A stretch of 64,000 nt of DNA, from contig NZ_FNJV01000007.1 in assembly GCF_900103125.1 (NCBI RefSeq), forward strand, positions 310,001 to 374,000. Direction: 5' to 3'. The notes below the pieces were generated by a model. It was not told the origin of the DNA, made no database searches, and saw only the letters and a program-made list of their open reading frames with translations. The DNA comes from Mucilaginibacter sp. OK268. GTDB lineage: Bacteria > Bacteroidota > Bacteroidia > Sphingobacteriales > Sphingobacteriaceae. This document shows positions 54,634 through 62,311 of the stretch, in pieces (position 1 is the first letter of the stretch; every line of letters begins with the position of its first letter). The position numbers and the translations under genes were made by a program.

Positions 54634-55305
54634 TTATTCTTTGATCCAAAATTGCAGCAAGGAATCATAAGACTGGCCTGTCATCCTGTAACCGGATGGA
54701 ATAACCTCACCGAGGCTTTGGTAAGTTACGACCCTGGTTCCTTCTGGTTTCTCGCTTAGCACGCCCTTTAGGTACACCGAATAATACGTGTAGAGGCTAT
54801 GGGAGGTCTCTATACTATCGTCGATCGCGTTCACCTGGTCTATATTCTCAAAAAAAGAATTATAGAAATAGAAATGATCAAACTCATGGAAATTGATCTG
54901 GGTAATATTGGCATGCAGAAAATCGACATTATCCATCCCCAGGTATCTTTTGGCGCTTTTGGCGTAATGAACCAGTTCATGGCGCTGCTCTACACCGAAG
55001 TAAAAAGAATCAGGATAAAAATGTGCCGCTGTTAGACAGAATTTTCCGATGCCACTACCCACATCCAGAATTTTTGCATGCTTTACAGCTAAATATTCCG
55101 CAGCTTTCCTGGCTATGGCAATAGGTGTCCAATGTTTTTGAGACATTAATTGCAAATGTTCGGGATAAAGCCAATCAAATTCCGCTTCATTGCGGAAGAA
55201 GGAATCATTGGGGTGTTTCTTTCTGAAAGGTATAATAGTGCCCTGCTGCCGCTCTTCGGGCTCAGGCGGAAATGATGAAAATGGGTATTGACTAAGCACT
55301 TGCAA
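54634..55305 (-). CDS. class I SAM-dependent methyltransferase-like protein, copy A'
   Basis: 223 residues, closest to copy A at 44732-45397. It opens with a Pro- and Arg-rich stretch, then FDWLYPEHLQLMSQKHW, motif I ILDVGSGIGKFCLTAAHFY, YFGVEQRHEL and FYFYNSFFENIDQ. First gene of the run that continues with copy B', the AOS enzyme, pckA, gcvH and gcvT. The variant operator GTGAT-ATTT-ATCAG lies 58 bp upstream. Confidence 0.75.
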   Translation of the reverse strand: MQVLSQYPFSSFPPEPEERQQGTIIPFRKKHPNDSFFRNEAEFDWLYPEHLQLMSQKHWTPIAIARKAAEYLAVKHAKILDVGSGIGKFCLTAAHFYPDSFYFGVEQRHELVHYAKSAKRYLGMDNVDFLHANITQINFHEFDHFYFYNSFFENIDQVNAIDDSIETSHSLYTYYSVYLKGVLSEKPEGTRVVTYQSLGEVIPSGYRMTGQSYDSLLQFWIKE

Positions 55306-55355
55306 ATATATCCACCTGTCTAAGGGCTTTCACCTGCAAGAAATCAATGAGGAAG

Positions 55356-55369
55356 GTGATATTTATCAG
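55356..55369. promoter_or_regulatory. variant CRP/FNR-type box upstream of the second methyltransferase run
   Basis: GTGAT-ATTT-ATCAG, differing by one base from the site at 49077. Centre is 58 bp before the copy A' start. It blends the two operator classes (left half as in the main set, spacer and right half as in the variant). Confidence 0.6.
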
Positions 55370-55466
55370 TTTTTACCTGGTAATACCCGCATGCTGAACT
55401 TGATTTAGCAGGATTTCTAAGTAAACTGATAATGCGAAGTCGCCACATCCCGGTATAGTGTTGAAC

Positions 55467-55505
55467 AAAAGGGGCGATTTCAGACAACTATCATTTCCCC
55501 TTTTT
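55467..55505. terminator. possible terminator after the PhnA-like remnant
   Basis: Arms AAAAGGGG and CCCCTTTT around a 22-nt loop, with a T-run. The loop is long, so it may be weak. Confidence 0.35.
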
Positions 55506-55527
55506 CGATATTGTAACATAGGAAATG

Positions 55528-55941
55528 TTAGTGCTGTTTCCTTACAAATTTGGTAAGGATAATGATAGTCTGCCCCTCTATCTTACCTTCTATCTGTTCG
55601 GTATTATCTTCCACAAGTTTTATATTCTTCACAACCGTGCCCATTTTGGCATTCAGCGAGCTACCTTTTACATCAAGCGATTTAATGAGCACCACGTTAT
55701 CCCCAGCCTGTAATACCTGTCCGTTACAATCTTTGTGCAGGTCCACACTGTTATCGTTTTCATGATCACCGGTAGCTTTGGCCCAGGCCAGTTGCGTATC
55801 ATCCAAATACATCATGTCCAGGCCGTCTACGGCCCAGCTTTCCTGCCGCAGGCGGTTGAGCATCCGCCAGCTCATTACCTGAACAGCAGGAACCTCGCTC
55901 CACATACTGCTGATGAGGCAATTCCAATGGTTATTGTCCAA
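55528..55941 (-). pseudogene. 5'-truncated PhnA-domain gene
   Basis: The C-terminal part is a clear PhnA/alkylphosphonate-utilisation-like SH3-type domain (NGQVLQAGDNVVLIKSLDVKG, GTVVKNIKLVED), and the middle part (WNCLISSMWSEVPAVQVMSWRMLNRLRQE) is the conserved linker. The N-terminal zinc-ribbon expected for this family is missing: upstream DNA past about 55942 reads as a different gene in an overlapping frame. An ATG at the junction leaves a 137-residue frame that might still be expressed. Confidence 0.65.
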
Positions 55942-56288
55942 TGATCACCCAGGAAGTAATTAAACCGCACCGCTATCGGGAGTTTATACCTGCTGCCTGG
56001 CAGGTTTTCTACCCGTTCAGATCCATCGGTAAAATAATCGCGCTGGTATTTGGTGGCCAGCAAGCCATGCTGATAGGAAGGTTCGATGATCAGTAAGGTC
56101 TGTAGCCGTGGCGTTAGTACCTGCGACAAAGAGAACGAAGTACTGAATGAATTGCGGGGACTATGGTCAATCGATCCTTTATCTTCACGATCTGATCCCG
56201 AACCGTAGCCCGGGGGGCGCAGTTCAACCGGCAATATCACTTTCCAGGTATCCTCCATTAACCCAACACTAGAGAAAAGCTTCAAAGG
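55942..56288 (-). pseudogene. internal fragment of a DUF3570 gene
   Basis: Minus-strand translation gives ILPVELRPPGYGSG, NSFSTSFSLSQVLTPRLQTL, and YQRDYFTDGSERVENLPGSR, as in DUF3570 outer-membrane proteins. Both ends are lost: the frame runs into the PhnA remnant on one side, near HW of GDHWT, and into an opposite-strand barrel end on the other. Confidence 0.6.
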
Positions 56289-56556
56289 CCCGGATGAAAA
56301 TCGGGGATTTACCTTTTCACCCAATGTTAAAGGCAGCTACGACGTAACTAAAGTTGTCGCCCTCGGATTAGAATATTATGGCAGTACCGGTCCATTTTTT
56401 CACTATGACGCTTTCAAACAGCAGTACCATCAGTTATTTATAGCAACAGATTTGAATTTTGACCCTAAGTGGGAATTTAATGGTAGCATAGGCTACGGTT
56501 TTACACAAAACGCAGATAAGGCTATTATTAAAATTATCGTGGGGAGGAGGTTTTAA
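56284..56556 (+). pseudogene. C-terminal fragment of an outer-membrane beta-barrel protein
   Basis: A plus-strand frame reads FSPNVKGSYDVTKVVALGLE, YYGSTGPFFHYDAF and ends IGYGFTQNADKAIIKIIVGR then RF and TAA at 56554-56556. Alternating hydrophobic strands and a final Phe are typical of outer-membrane barrels. The beginning is missing; the frame starts at the junction with the DUF3570 fragment. Between 56557 and 56726 nothing was recognised. Confidence 0.6.
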
Positions 56557-56726
56557 AAGAAAATATGTTTCGCCCTGATTTTACTTGTCGTTTGGTCTCG
56601 TCTGCTTTTGGTTGACATAAGTTAACAGATGATTCGGGAGCAAGGACGATGCCCTATCGTTGGACATCCGTATAAAAGGGCCGTAATTTCTTTAGGTCAA
56701 AAAGTCCCGTCCATTCCACTTAAAAC

Positions 56727-56758
56727 AATAAAGCTTTAATCATGATTAAGGCTTTATT
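56727..56758. terminator. terminator-like hairpin after the YhcG gene
   Basis: Arms AATAAAGCTTTAATC and GATTAAGGCTTTATT with one mismatch around AT. It touches the stop codon of the minus-strand gene. Confidence 0.6.
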
Positions 56759-57766
56759 CTATAGATGGTCATTTCCTCTCTTTTCTAGCTCTTTTTTAAC
56801 TTCGTCGATCAATTGCTGTTCCGTCGGGAAGTATAATTTATATTCACTGGCAATAATGGTTTTATTGTTTTCCGGCAGGGAAAATTTTACTACGGCACTG
56901 TTTTTCTCCGCACATAGTAGAATGCCAATGGTGGGATTTTCAAAATCTTTCTTTTCGATCCTGTCATAATAGTTCACATACATTTGTAGTTGTCCGATAT
57001 CCTGGTGGTTAAGCCGGGTAGTTTTTATTTCCACAATAACAAATGCTTGTAAAAGGCGATTATAAAGAACAAGATCAATGAAAAAATCGTCCCCTTCAAT
57101 ATGCAGACGCTTTTGCCTTGCTATAAACGCAAACCCATTGCCTAGTTCTAAAAGAAAGTCTTGCAAATGGGTAATAATCGCCTGCTCTAAATCTTTTTCA
57201 TAATAGGACGCTTCCCGGTGTAACCCTAGAAATTCGAGATACATTGGGTCTTTAATAATATCTTTAGCATCAGCTGGCTGTTGCTCATTTCTGGCAACCG
57301 CTAATATGCTTTCCCGGTCGTTACTCATCAACAGACGTTCCCACAAGCTACTATGAATTTGGCGTTCCAAATGGCGGGATGACCAATTATTTTTTATGGC
57401 TTCGGCTATATAAAATTCTCTTTTGTCTTGATTATCAATACTTATCAATGTTTTGTAATGTGTCCAGCCCAATTGTGTCCGCAGTGCGGACACAATTGGG
57501 AAAATCCGGTAAAACTGGCGATACCAGTTGAGTTGTCTGTAAGAAAACCCGCTGCCAAATTCAGGTTGTAGTTGCTCCGAAATAGTTCTTATTAGCTGAG
57601 TTCCATAATCGGCTCGGTCTTTTCCTCGCTGTTCTTCTATAAAAATGCGTTGACCAATGTGCCAGTACATTTGTACTCGTTCCGTGTCAACTGCCCGGAT
57701 TGCTCTATCCCTGGAATTCTGGATTATGGTTTTAATATCTGTTATGATGGCTTGATTAATGTTCAT
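56759..57766 (-). CDS. YhcG/DUF1016 family PDDEXK nuclease
   Basis: 335 residues. An N-terminal DUF1016 domain (about 10-160, YWHIGQRIFIEEQRGKDRADYG) precedes a PD-(D/E)XK nuclease-like domain (about 180-320) with DDFFIDLVLYN and VIVEIKTT. Proteins of this type are common in restriction clusters and mobile islands; their target is not established. Its start overlaps the integrase end by 11 bp, so it is island cargo. A 33-bp inverted repeat lies inside the coding region. Confidence 0.9.
   Translation of the reverse strand: MNINQAIITDIKTIIQNSRDRAIRAVDTERVQMYWHIGQRIFIEEQRGKDRADYGTQLIRTISEQLQPEFGSGFSYRQLNWYRQFYRIFPIVSALRTQLGWTHYKTLISIDNQDKREFYIAEAIKNNWSSRHLERQIHSSLWERLLMSNDRESILAVARNEQQPADAKDIIKDPMYLEFLGLHREASYYEKDLEQAIITHLQDFLLELGNGFAFIARQKRLHIEGDDFFIDLVLYNRLLQAFVIVEIKTTRLNHQDIGQLQMYVNYYDRIEKKDFENPTIGILLCAEKNSAVVKFSLPENNKTIIASEYKLYFPTEQQLIDEVKKELEKRGNDHL
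57468..57500. repeat. 33-bp inverted repeat inside the YhcG gene
   Basis: Perfect 15-bp arms CCCAATTGTGTCCGC / GCGGACACAATTGGG around AGT. It encodes the segment after RIFPIV and includes ALRTQLGW in the DUF1016 domain. Confidence 0.85.
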
Positions 57767-59015
57767 GACTTTCTAAGGTTAAGATGGGTAACTTAAAGGC
57801 TAATTTTTGCTTCAATGCCCTCATTTCTTCACTGATCTTTTGTGCGACAATTTTTGCATAAATCTGGGTTGTTTTAACGGATTTATGACCGAGCAACGCA
57901 CTTACTGTTTCTATCGGTACGCCGTTGGCCAGCGTAATTGTGGTCGCGAAGGTATGCCGTGCGGTATGGGTAGTTAGTGTCTTATTAATACCGCAGATCG
58001 TTACAATCTCCTTTAAATAGGCATTGTATTTCTGGTTGCTCAATACGGGCAACAATAGGCCCTTAGTTTTGCGGACGGGGTGGTTGTTGTATTTTTTTAT
58101 GATTTCTTTCGCGATTGGTAATAAAGGCACATTTTCCCGACAAAAGGTTTTTTCCCTGTTTTTGACGATCCATTCTTCACCGTCAAAAAAATTAATAATG
58201 TGGTCTGGCGTAAGCAGGCTGGTATCCTTATAGGCAAACCCGGTAAAACACATAAACAGATAAACATCCTTGATTTCTTCCAATCGCTTGATCTCAAAAT
58301 GTTTTTGATAAAGTGTCATGATTTCCCGTTCGTCCAGGATATCCCTTTCGGGATCAACATAGCCACATTTAAAGGTTTGTATCGGGTTTGTGGGTATCCA
58401 GTTTCTCTCGACCCCGGTTTTGATGGCATGTTTAATGTGTTTAAGATATTTCTTAGCTGTATTGGCGTTAATATCCTCGTCCAGCATCAGGTAATCCACA
58501 AAGTCTTCGGCAAATGCAAAACGGATTTTATCCAATCGGATATCTTTTGCCTTGTATTGGTGCCGGATAAAACTGACCGTCTTTGCCCGGATCGTGTGCC
58601 ACTTTTTTAAGGAGGCCACCGAACGGTGTTGTTTTTCTACTTTCTTTTCAAAACGCTCAATAACGAAGTCTATCGCATTAAGCAAGGTTTTGGGCTGCTC
58701 CGTTTTGCCCTGATAGGCATCCCGAAGCATTTCGACCGTAACCTCATCACCCAGCAATTCCAGCGAATGGTAGAGTTGCCGAAGCTTGACCTTACATTGA
58801 TCAATAGCATTGTTTAGTAACCGGGCTTCCTGGGTATTACCCTGCATTTTGCCCGCTTCCTGATCCCATAGACTTTCAGGGACTTTTTGACCTAAAGAAA
58901 TTACCGCCCTTTTAAGGTTAACTGTAATACGGATGTCCAGCGATAGGGCACCGTCCTTGGATTTCCTGGCACTTTTTGGCAGTACCAGGACAGAAAGTTT
59001 TTCATTGACTTTCAT
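57756..59015 (-). CDS. tyrosine-type site-specific integrase, Bacteroidota type
   Basis: 419 residues. An arm-DNA-binding-like N-terminus (about 1-90, LSVLVLPKSARKSKDGA) and SAM-like core-binding domain (about 100-210) precede the catalytic domain with HTARHTFATTI (H-x-x-R) and LGHKSVKTTQIYAKI (H and the nucleophilic Tyr). The first Arg of the pentad is missing (CFTGFAYKD), as in IntDOT-like enzymes. It sits 384 bp beyond the ssrA 3' end on the same strand, typical of an island inserted at tmRNA, with direct repeats in between. Confidence 0.93.
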   Translation of the reverse strand: MKVNEKLSVLVLPKSARKSKDGALSLDIRITVNLKRAVISLGQKVPESLWDQEAGKMQGNTQEARLLNNAIDQCKVKLRQLYHSLELLGDEVTVEMLRDAYQGKTEQPKTLLNAIDFVIERFEKKVEKQHRSVASLKKWHTIRAKTVSFIRHQYKAKDIRLDKIRFAFAEDFVDYLMLDEDINANTAKKYLKHIKHAIKTGVERNWIPTNPIQTFKCGYVDPERDILDEREIMTLYQKHFEIKRLEEIKDVYLFMCFTGFAYKDTSLLTPDHIINFFDGEEWIVKNREKTFCRENVPLLPIAKEIIKKYNNHPVRKTKGLLLPVLSNQKYNAYLKEIVTICGINKTLTTHTARHTFATTITLANGVPIETVSALLGHKSVKTTQIYAKIVAQKISEEMRALKQKLAFKLPILTLESHEH

Positions 59016-59112
59016 GGAAATTGAATTTTAAGTGAACGATTTGTTTTCGTTCGCTCTCAAAACCCGATTTCATTGAATCATCGAAAATGGTTCATTACCA
59101 ATTTCAGCATCA

Positions 59113-59220
59113 AAATGGTAGCCTCCAAGCATGCCCAATCAGCTTTAAAAAGATTGATTGAATCTGATATGGGATTTTTTAAAAAAAACCTTATTTTAAC
59201 ACTGGAAAGGCTATTTTTAC
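59113..59220. repeat. direct repeat copy 1 between integrase and ssrA
   Basis: First of two imperfect copies offset by about 148 bp. Each begins with AAATGGTAGCCT and contains AAAAAG, GATT, AATCTGATA, a T-run, then CGCTGGAAA or CACTGGAAA and TTTTAC. Probable integrase arm sites or a duplicated att flank. Confidence 0.6.
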
Positions 59221-59261
59221 TCATCTCAAAGCTTCTTCGAGGCTACCACTTTTTAAAAATC

Positions 59262-59365
59262 AAATGGTAGCCTTTTTGGTAGCCTTTATACTTGAAAAAG
59301 GCTGATTAAATCTGATAGGCAATTTTTTTAAAAACCCTCAAAAAACGCTGGAAATGCACTTTTAC
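59262..59365. repeat. direct repeat copy 2 between integrase and ssrA
   Basis: Second copy, ending just before the ssrA terminator. GGTAGCC occurs twice here (59266 and 59278), and once inverted near 59240. See copy 1. Confidence 0.6.
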
Positions 59366-59369
59366 GAAA

Positions 59370-59395
59370 AAAAGACCTTCTTGCGAAGGTCTTTT
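59370..59395 (-). terminator. ssrA terminator
   Basis: Arms AAAAGACCTTC and GAAGGTCTTTT around TTGC, with a long T-run on the minus strand. It lies 3 bp beyond the tmRNA 3' end. Confidence 0.85.
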
Positions 59396-59398
59396 CAG

Positions 59399-59764
59399 TG
59401 GAGCCGGAGGGATTCGAACCCTCGTCCAAACATGGTATAAGGTAAGCTTTCTACATGCTTAGCTTCTGTTTAATTGTAGGGAAGGGGAAGGTCAGTCGCT
59501 TACCTGTACCGTCTTCCTTAGGTGCTTTATCTCGCCTGCTATGCACACCATTAAGCTGGCCAGTTCCGTTTTTCGATGCCCCGATTGCCGATTCAACAGA
59601 ACGGAAAACCGGCGGGACAAAAGCTAGTTAATTCTAAATTAAGCAGCTAAGGCGTAGTTATTTTCGCCATTTGTAAGTTTGAGCGTTCAGATTTAAGCGC
59701 TAATTCACCCAACGCGCTGCATGCTTACTTACTTATCTCCATCCTGTCAATTCCGGTCGACCCC
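59399..59764 (-). ncRNA. ssrA: tmRNA
   Basis: Transfer-messenger RNA, about 366 nt on the minus strand. The 5' end begins GGGGTCGACC and pairs with the 3' end CGGCTCCA, giving a tRNA-like acceptor with wobble pairs and an encoded CCA. The T-arm GAGGGTTCGAATCCCTC is clear. The tag reading frame at 59639-59668 encodes GENNYALAA and stop, the known Bacteroidota type. The 3' part is a usual integration site, and an integrase gene lies beyond it. Confidence 0.95.
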
Positions 59765-59852
59765 ATCTTTATTAGAGTTGCATTTGCCGGTGGGCAGTTT
59801 GCAGTTAAGGGTACAAATATACAGAAAATAGTTTGCAGTTAACGAACCTCAT

Positions 59853-60914
59853 CTATCCAACAAGGTGTTTTATGAAGGGTATTTTACTCATTACATAAAC
59901 TAAAAGCCACGTTAGTAAAAAACATGACAAAGCTATAACGGGGATACTTAGTATCGGATTAAAAAGGGCGTAATTAATTTCTGCCAGGTCAAAAAGAGTT
60001 AGTATTAACGCATGGCTGAAATAGATCCCCAGGGTGAATTTCCCGGCATTTTGAGCTACTTTATTCAAAGCAGGACTTAGTTTGACCTTGGTATGTTTGG
60101 CCGTCAAAAATGCGCTCGCCGAAAGCAAAATGATAAATGGGCTTATCGGTTCATAAAAAAAAGTGCTCAGTTCATGGTTCTTTAACAGCAGGAAATGAGT
60201 ACCCGCAACAATGATTAATGTGGTTACAACAAAAGATGCAGCTGCGATATAAACTGAACCGCGGATATGGAATTTTTTATAAGCCAGGTAATAGCCTAGC
60301 ACCAGGTATCCCATATACCCGCTGAAATTATGGAGATCAATAGCTGTATCGAAGCTGCTTAAATAGGGCTTGCTTACCAATACTGTTAAAAACCAGATGG
60401 CCAGAAAGTATAACAATTCTTTTTCTGAAGCCTGCTTTACAAATTTGCCAATGATGGGTATAAACAAGTACAAGCCTATTAGTAAATAAACATACCAGAG
60501 ATGATAATACGCACCTGTTTGAAACTGGAGTAAGATCAGTTTAGTGTTTGTCCAGATGCTGTCTGTAAAGATAAACTCCTCATTATAGCATCTGTAAAGT
60601 ACATAAACGGTGCTCCAGAAAAAGAAAGGTAGTATAAGCCTGCCAAGCCTTTTCTTTAAAAAACTGCCTAATTCATAATCGCGGTGAAGCAATAAAGCGC
60701 CGGTTATCATCACAAAAACCGGTACGGCAAAACGTACCAATGCATTGTAAATATCCGCAACTAGCCAGTCCTGAGTAGTAACTCCCTTATGGTAAAAAAG
60801 CAAAGGGGAGGCCGTGTGCAATACCACTACGGCAAACATGGCTATTAGTCGTAAGTTATTTATCCAGGTTATGTTTTGCGGCGTATCCTGTGCGCCATCC
60901 TGGTTAAATTTCAT
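59853..60914 (-). CDS. acyltransferase 3 family membrane protein
   Basis: 353 residues from MKFNQDGAQD (alternative ATG at 60929). About ten membrane helices; the N-terminal family motif is WINNLRLIAMFAVVVLHTAS with the conserved His. Family members O-acetylate or succinylate sugars and cell-surface polymers; the substrate is not evident. A single gene; its start is 107 bp from the HxlR gene end on the same strand. Confidence 0.9.
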   Translation of the reverse strand: MKFNQDGAQDTPQNITWINNLRLIAMFAVVVLHTASPLLFYHKGVTTQDWLVADIYNALVRFAVPVFVMITGALLLHRDYELGSFLKKRLGRLILPFFFWSTVYVLYRCYNEEFIFTDSIWTNTKLILLQFQTGAYYHLWYVYLLIGLYLFIPIIGKFVKQASEKELLYFLAIWFLTVLVSKPYLSSFDTAIDLHNFSGYMGYLVLGYYLAYKKFHIRGSVYIAAASFVVTTLIIVAGTHFLLLKNHELSTFFYEPISPFIILLSASAFLTAKHTKVKLSPALNKVAQNAGKFTLGIYFSHALILTLFDLAEINYALFNPILSIPVIALSCFLLTWLLVYVMSKIPFIKHLVG

Positions 60915-61020
60915 CTGTCGGAACTGCAATATCGGGTTTAGGCGCTTGGCGCATTATTCTTTATTAATTCAGGTAAATATAAAAACAGCAATTATAAAAT
61001 GAAGGGTGATATGAACGAAA

Positions 61021-61383
61021 TTAGTCTTTCTTTATTGGGCTCCGCTGTTTGCCACCCCAGTCGCTTAGTTGTTTCAGGATAGGCCCCAGTTCAAATGCCA
61101 TTTCAGTGAGCTCATATTCTACCCTTGGCGGCACTTCGGCAAAAACGGTTCGTTTCACCAAACCGTCCTCTTCCAAAGCCCGCAATTGTTGGGTTAGCAT
61201 GCGTTCGGATATGTAAGAAAACTCTTTTTTTATCTCGTTAAACCTCATTTTCTTTTTGCCCAACTTGTCCAGTATCAATAATTTCCACTGGCCCCCAAGC
61301 TTATGAACAGCATAGGTAAGGTCACAGTCAATAATGCATATTTCATTACGGGTATAGGTTGAGCTTTGCTTTCTGCCTGCCAT
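61021..61383 (-). CDS. HxlR family transcriptional regulator
   Basis: 120 residues with the winged-helix HxlR pattern: CIIDCDLTYAVHKLGGQWK, LTQQLRALEEDGLV and PPRVEYELTEMA. One Cys pair (C12 and C15 in CIIDC) might serve redox sensing, as in some HxlR/HypR members. It is divergent from the SDR gene and probably controls it. Confidence 0.92.
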   Translation of the reverse strand: MAGRKQSSTYTRNEICIIDCDLTYAVHKLGGQWKLLILDKLGKKKMRFNEIKKEFSYISERMLTQQLRALEEDGLVKRTVFAEVPPRVEYELTEMAFELGPILKQLSDWGGKQRSPIKKD

Positions 61384-61401
61384 TAGTTACTTTTTTGTTA
61401 G

Positions 61402-61430
61402 TACCGTACAATTAATGGTATACCGTGTAA
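61402..61430. promoter_or_regulatory. repeated TACCGT elements between hxlR-type and SDR genes
   Basis: TACCGTACAATT at 61402 and TACCGTGTAAAT at 61421, 19 bp apart, with GGTATACC between. A candidate HxlR operator in a 109-bp divergent gap. Confidence 0.3.
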
Positions 61431-61492
61431 ATTTAATGTTGCCAGATAATTTTGCCAAAGAAATTTTTGACAAAAAATAATAATATAAAATT

Positions 61493-62245
61493 ATGGATCT
61501 GTATTTAAAAGGAAAAACAGCGGTTGTGACCGGCGCCAGCCAGGGACTTGGGCGGGCAATTGCAAAAGAATTGGCCCTAGAAGGTGTAAAAGTATTGGCC
61601 ACCGCCAGAAATGAGGAATTATTGAAGAGCCTTCAGGAAGAAGTGGTAGCTGTAGGGGGCGTGGAACCGGTTATATATATACAGGACTTTGTTGCACCTG
61701 AGGCACCTCAGAAAATCGCAGCAGCAGCTTTATTAAACCTGGGGCAGGTTGATATCCTGGTCAACAATACCGGTCGGAGTCAACCGCTGGATGTTATCGG
61801 GGCGGATGAGGCCTGGAACGAGTCGATGACGATGGATTTTGATCGTCATCGGCAATTGACACAACAATTGTTGCCTCATTTTATAGAGCGTAAGCAGGGT
61901 TCCATCTTAAACATTACCAGTACTTATGAGCTGCGCAGCGTGAATGTTTCGGCGGTTGCCAAAGCAAGCATAGTGATGTGGTCGAAACAGATGGCAGGGC
62001 AATTGGGTAAGCATGGTATCAGGATCAACTGCCTGCAGCCTGGCCTCTTGGATACGGCGAATGTACGCCGCATATTTACTGCTGAAGCACGAAAGGAATT
62101 TGCCGCCCGTGAAATACCCCTGGGTGATTTTGGTGAACCGCAGGATATAGCTAATATGGCTGCCTTCCTGGTATCGCTACGTGCTAAGTACATTACTGGT
62201 ACCGTTAATATTGTTGATGGCGGGATGCGTCATTATGCTTTCTAA
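61493..62245 (+). CDS. SDR family oxidoreductase
   Basis: 250 residues. Cofactor motif TGASQGLGRA (about 14-23), NNTGRS, and an S-x12-Y...K region that is altered: after NITSTYELRS comes VNVSAVAKAS, where the Tyr of YxxxK is replaced (VSAVAK), so the catalytic Tyr may be missing. The C-terminal GTVNIVDGGMRHYAF is typical. It may act on a distinct substrate or be a non-classical SDR. Divergent from the HxlR-type regulator. Confidence 0.88.
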   Translation: MDLYLKGKTAVVTGASQGLGRAIAKELALEGVKVLATARNEELLKSLQEEVVAVGGVEPVIYIQDFVAPEAPQKIAAAALLNLGQVDILVNNTGRSQPLDVIGADEAWNESMTMDFDRHRQLTQQLLPHFIERKQGSILNITSTYELRSVNVSAVAKASIVMWSKQMAGQLGKHGIRINCLQPGLLDTANVRRIFTAEARKEFAAREIPLGDFGEPQDIANMAAFLVSLRAKYITGTVNIVDGGMRHYAF

Positions 62246-62269
62246 TCTCTATAAGAAGGTTGGAATCGA

Positions 62270-62302
62270 AAAAGCCACTATCTACATGTTAGTGGCTTTT
62301 TA
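62270..62302. terminator. intrinsic terminator between convergent genes
   Basis: Arms AAAGCCACTA and TAGTGGCTTT around a 9-nt loop, with T- and A-runs on either side, so usable in both directions. Confidence 0.85.
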
Positions 62303-62311
62303 ATAAATTTT

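Noticed and set aside
59399..59764. tRNA gene reading of the minus-strand T-arm and CCA end
   Set aside because: The tag frame GENNYALAA and matching 5' end show it is tmRNA.
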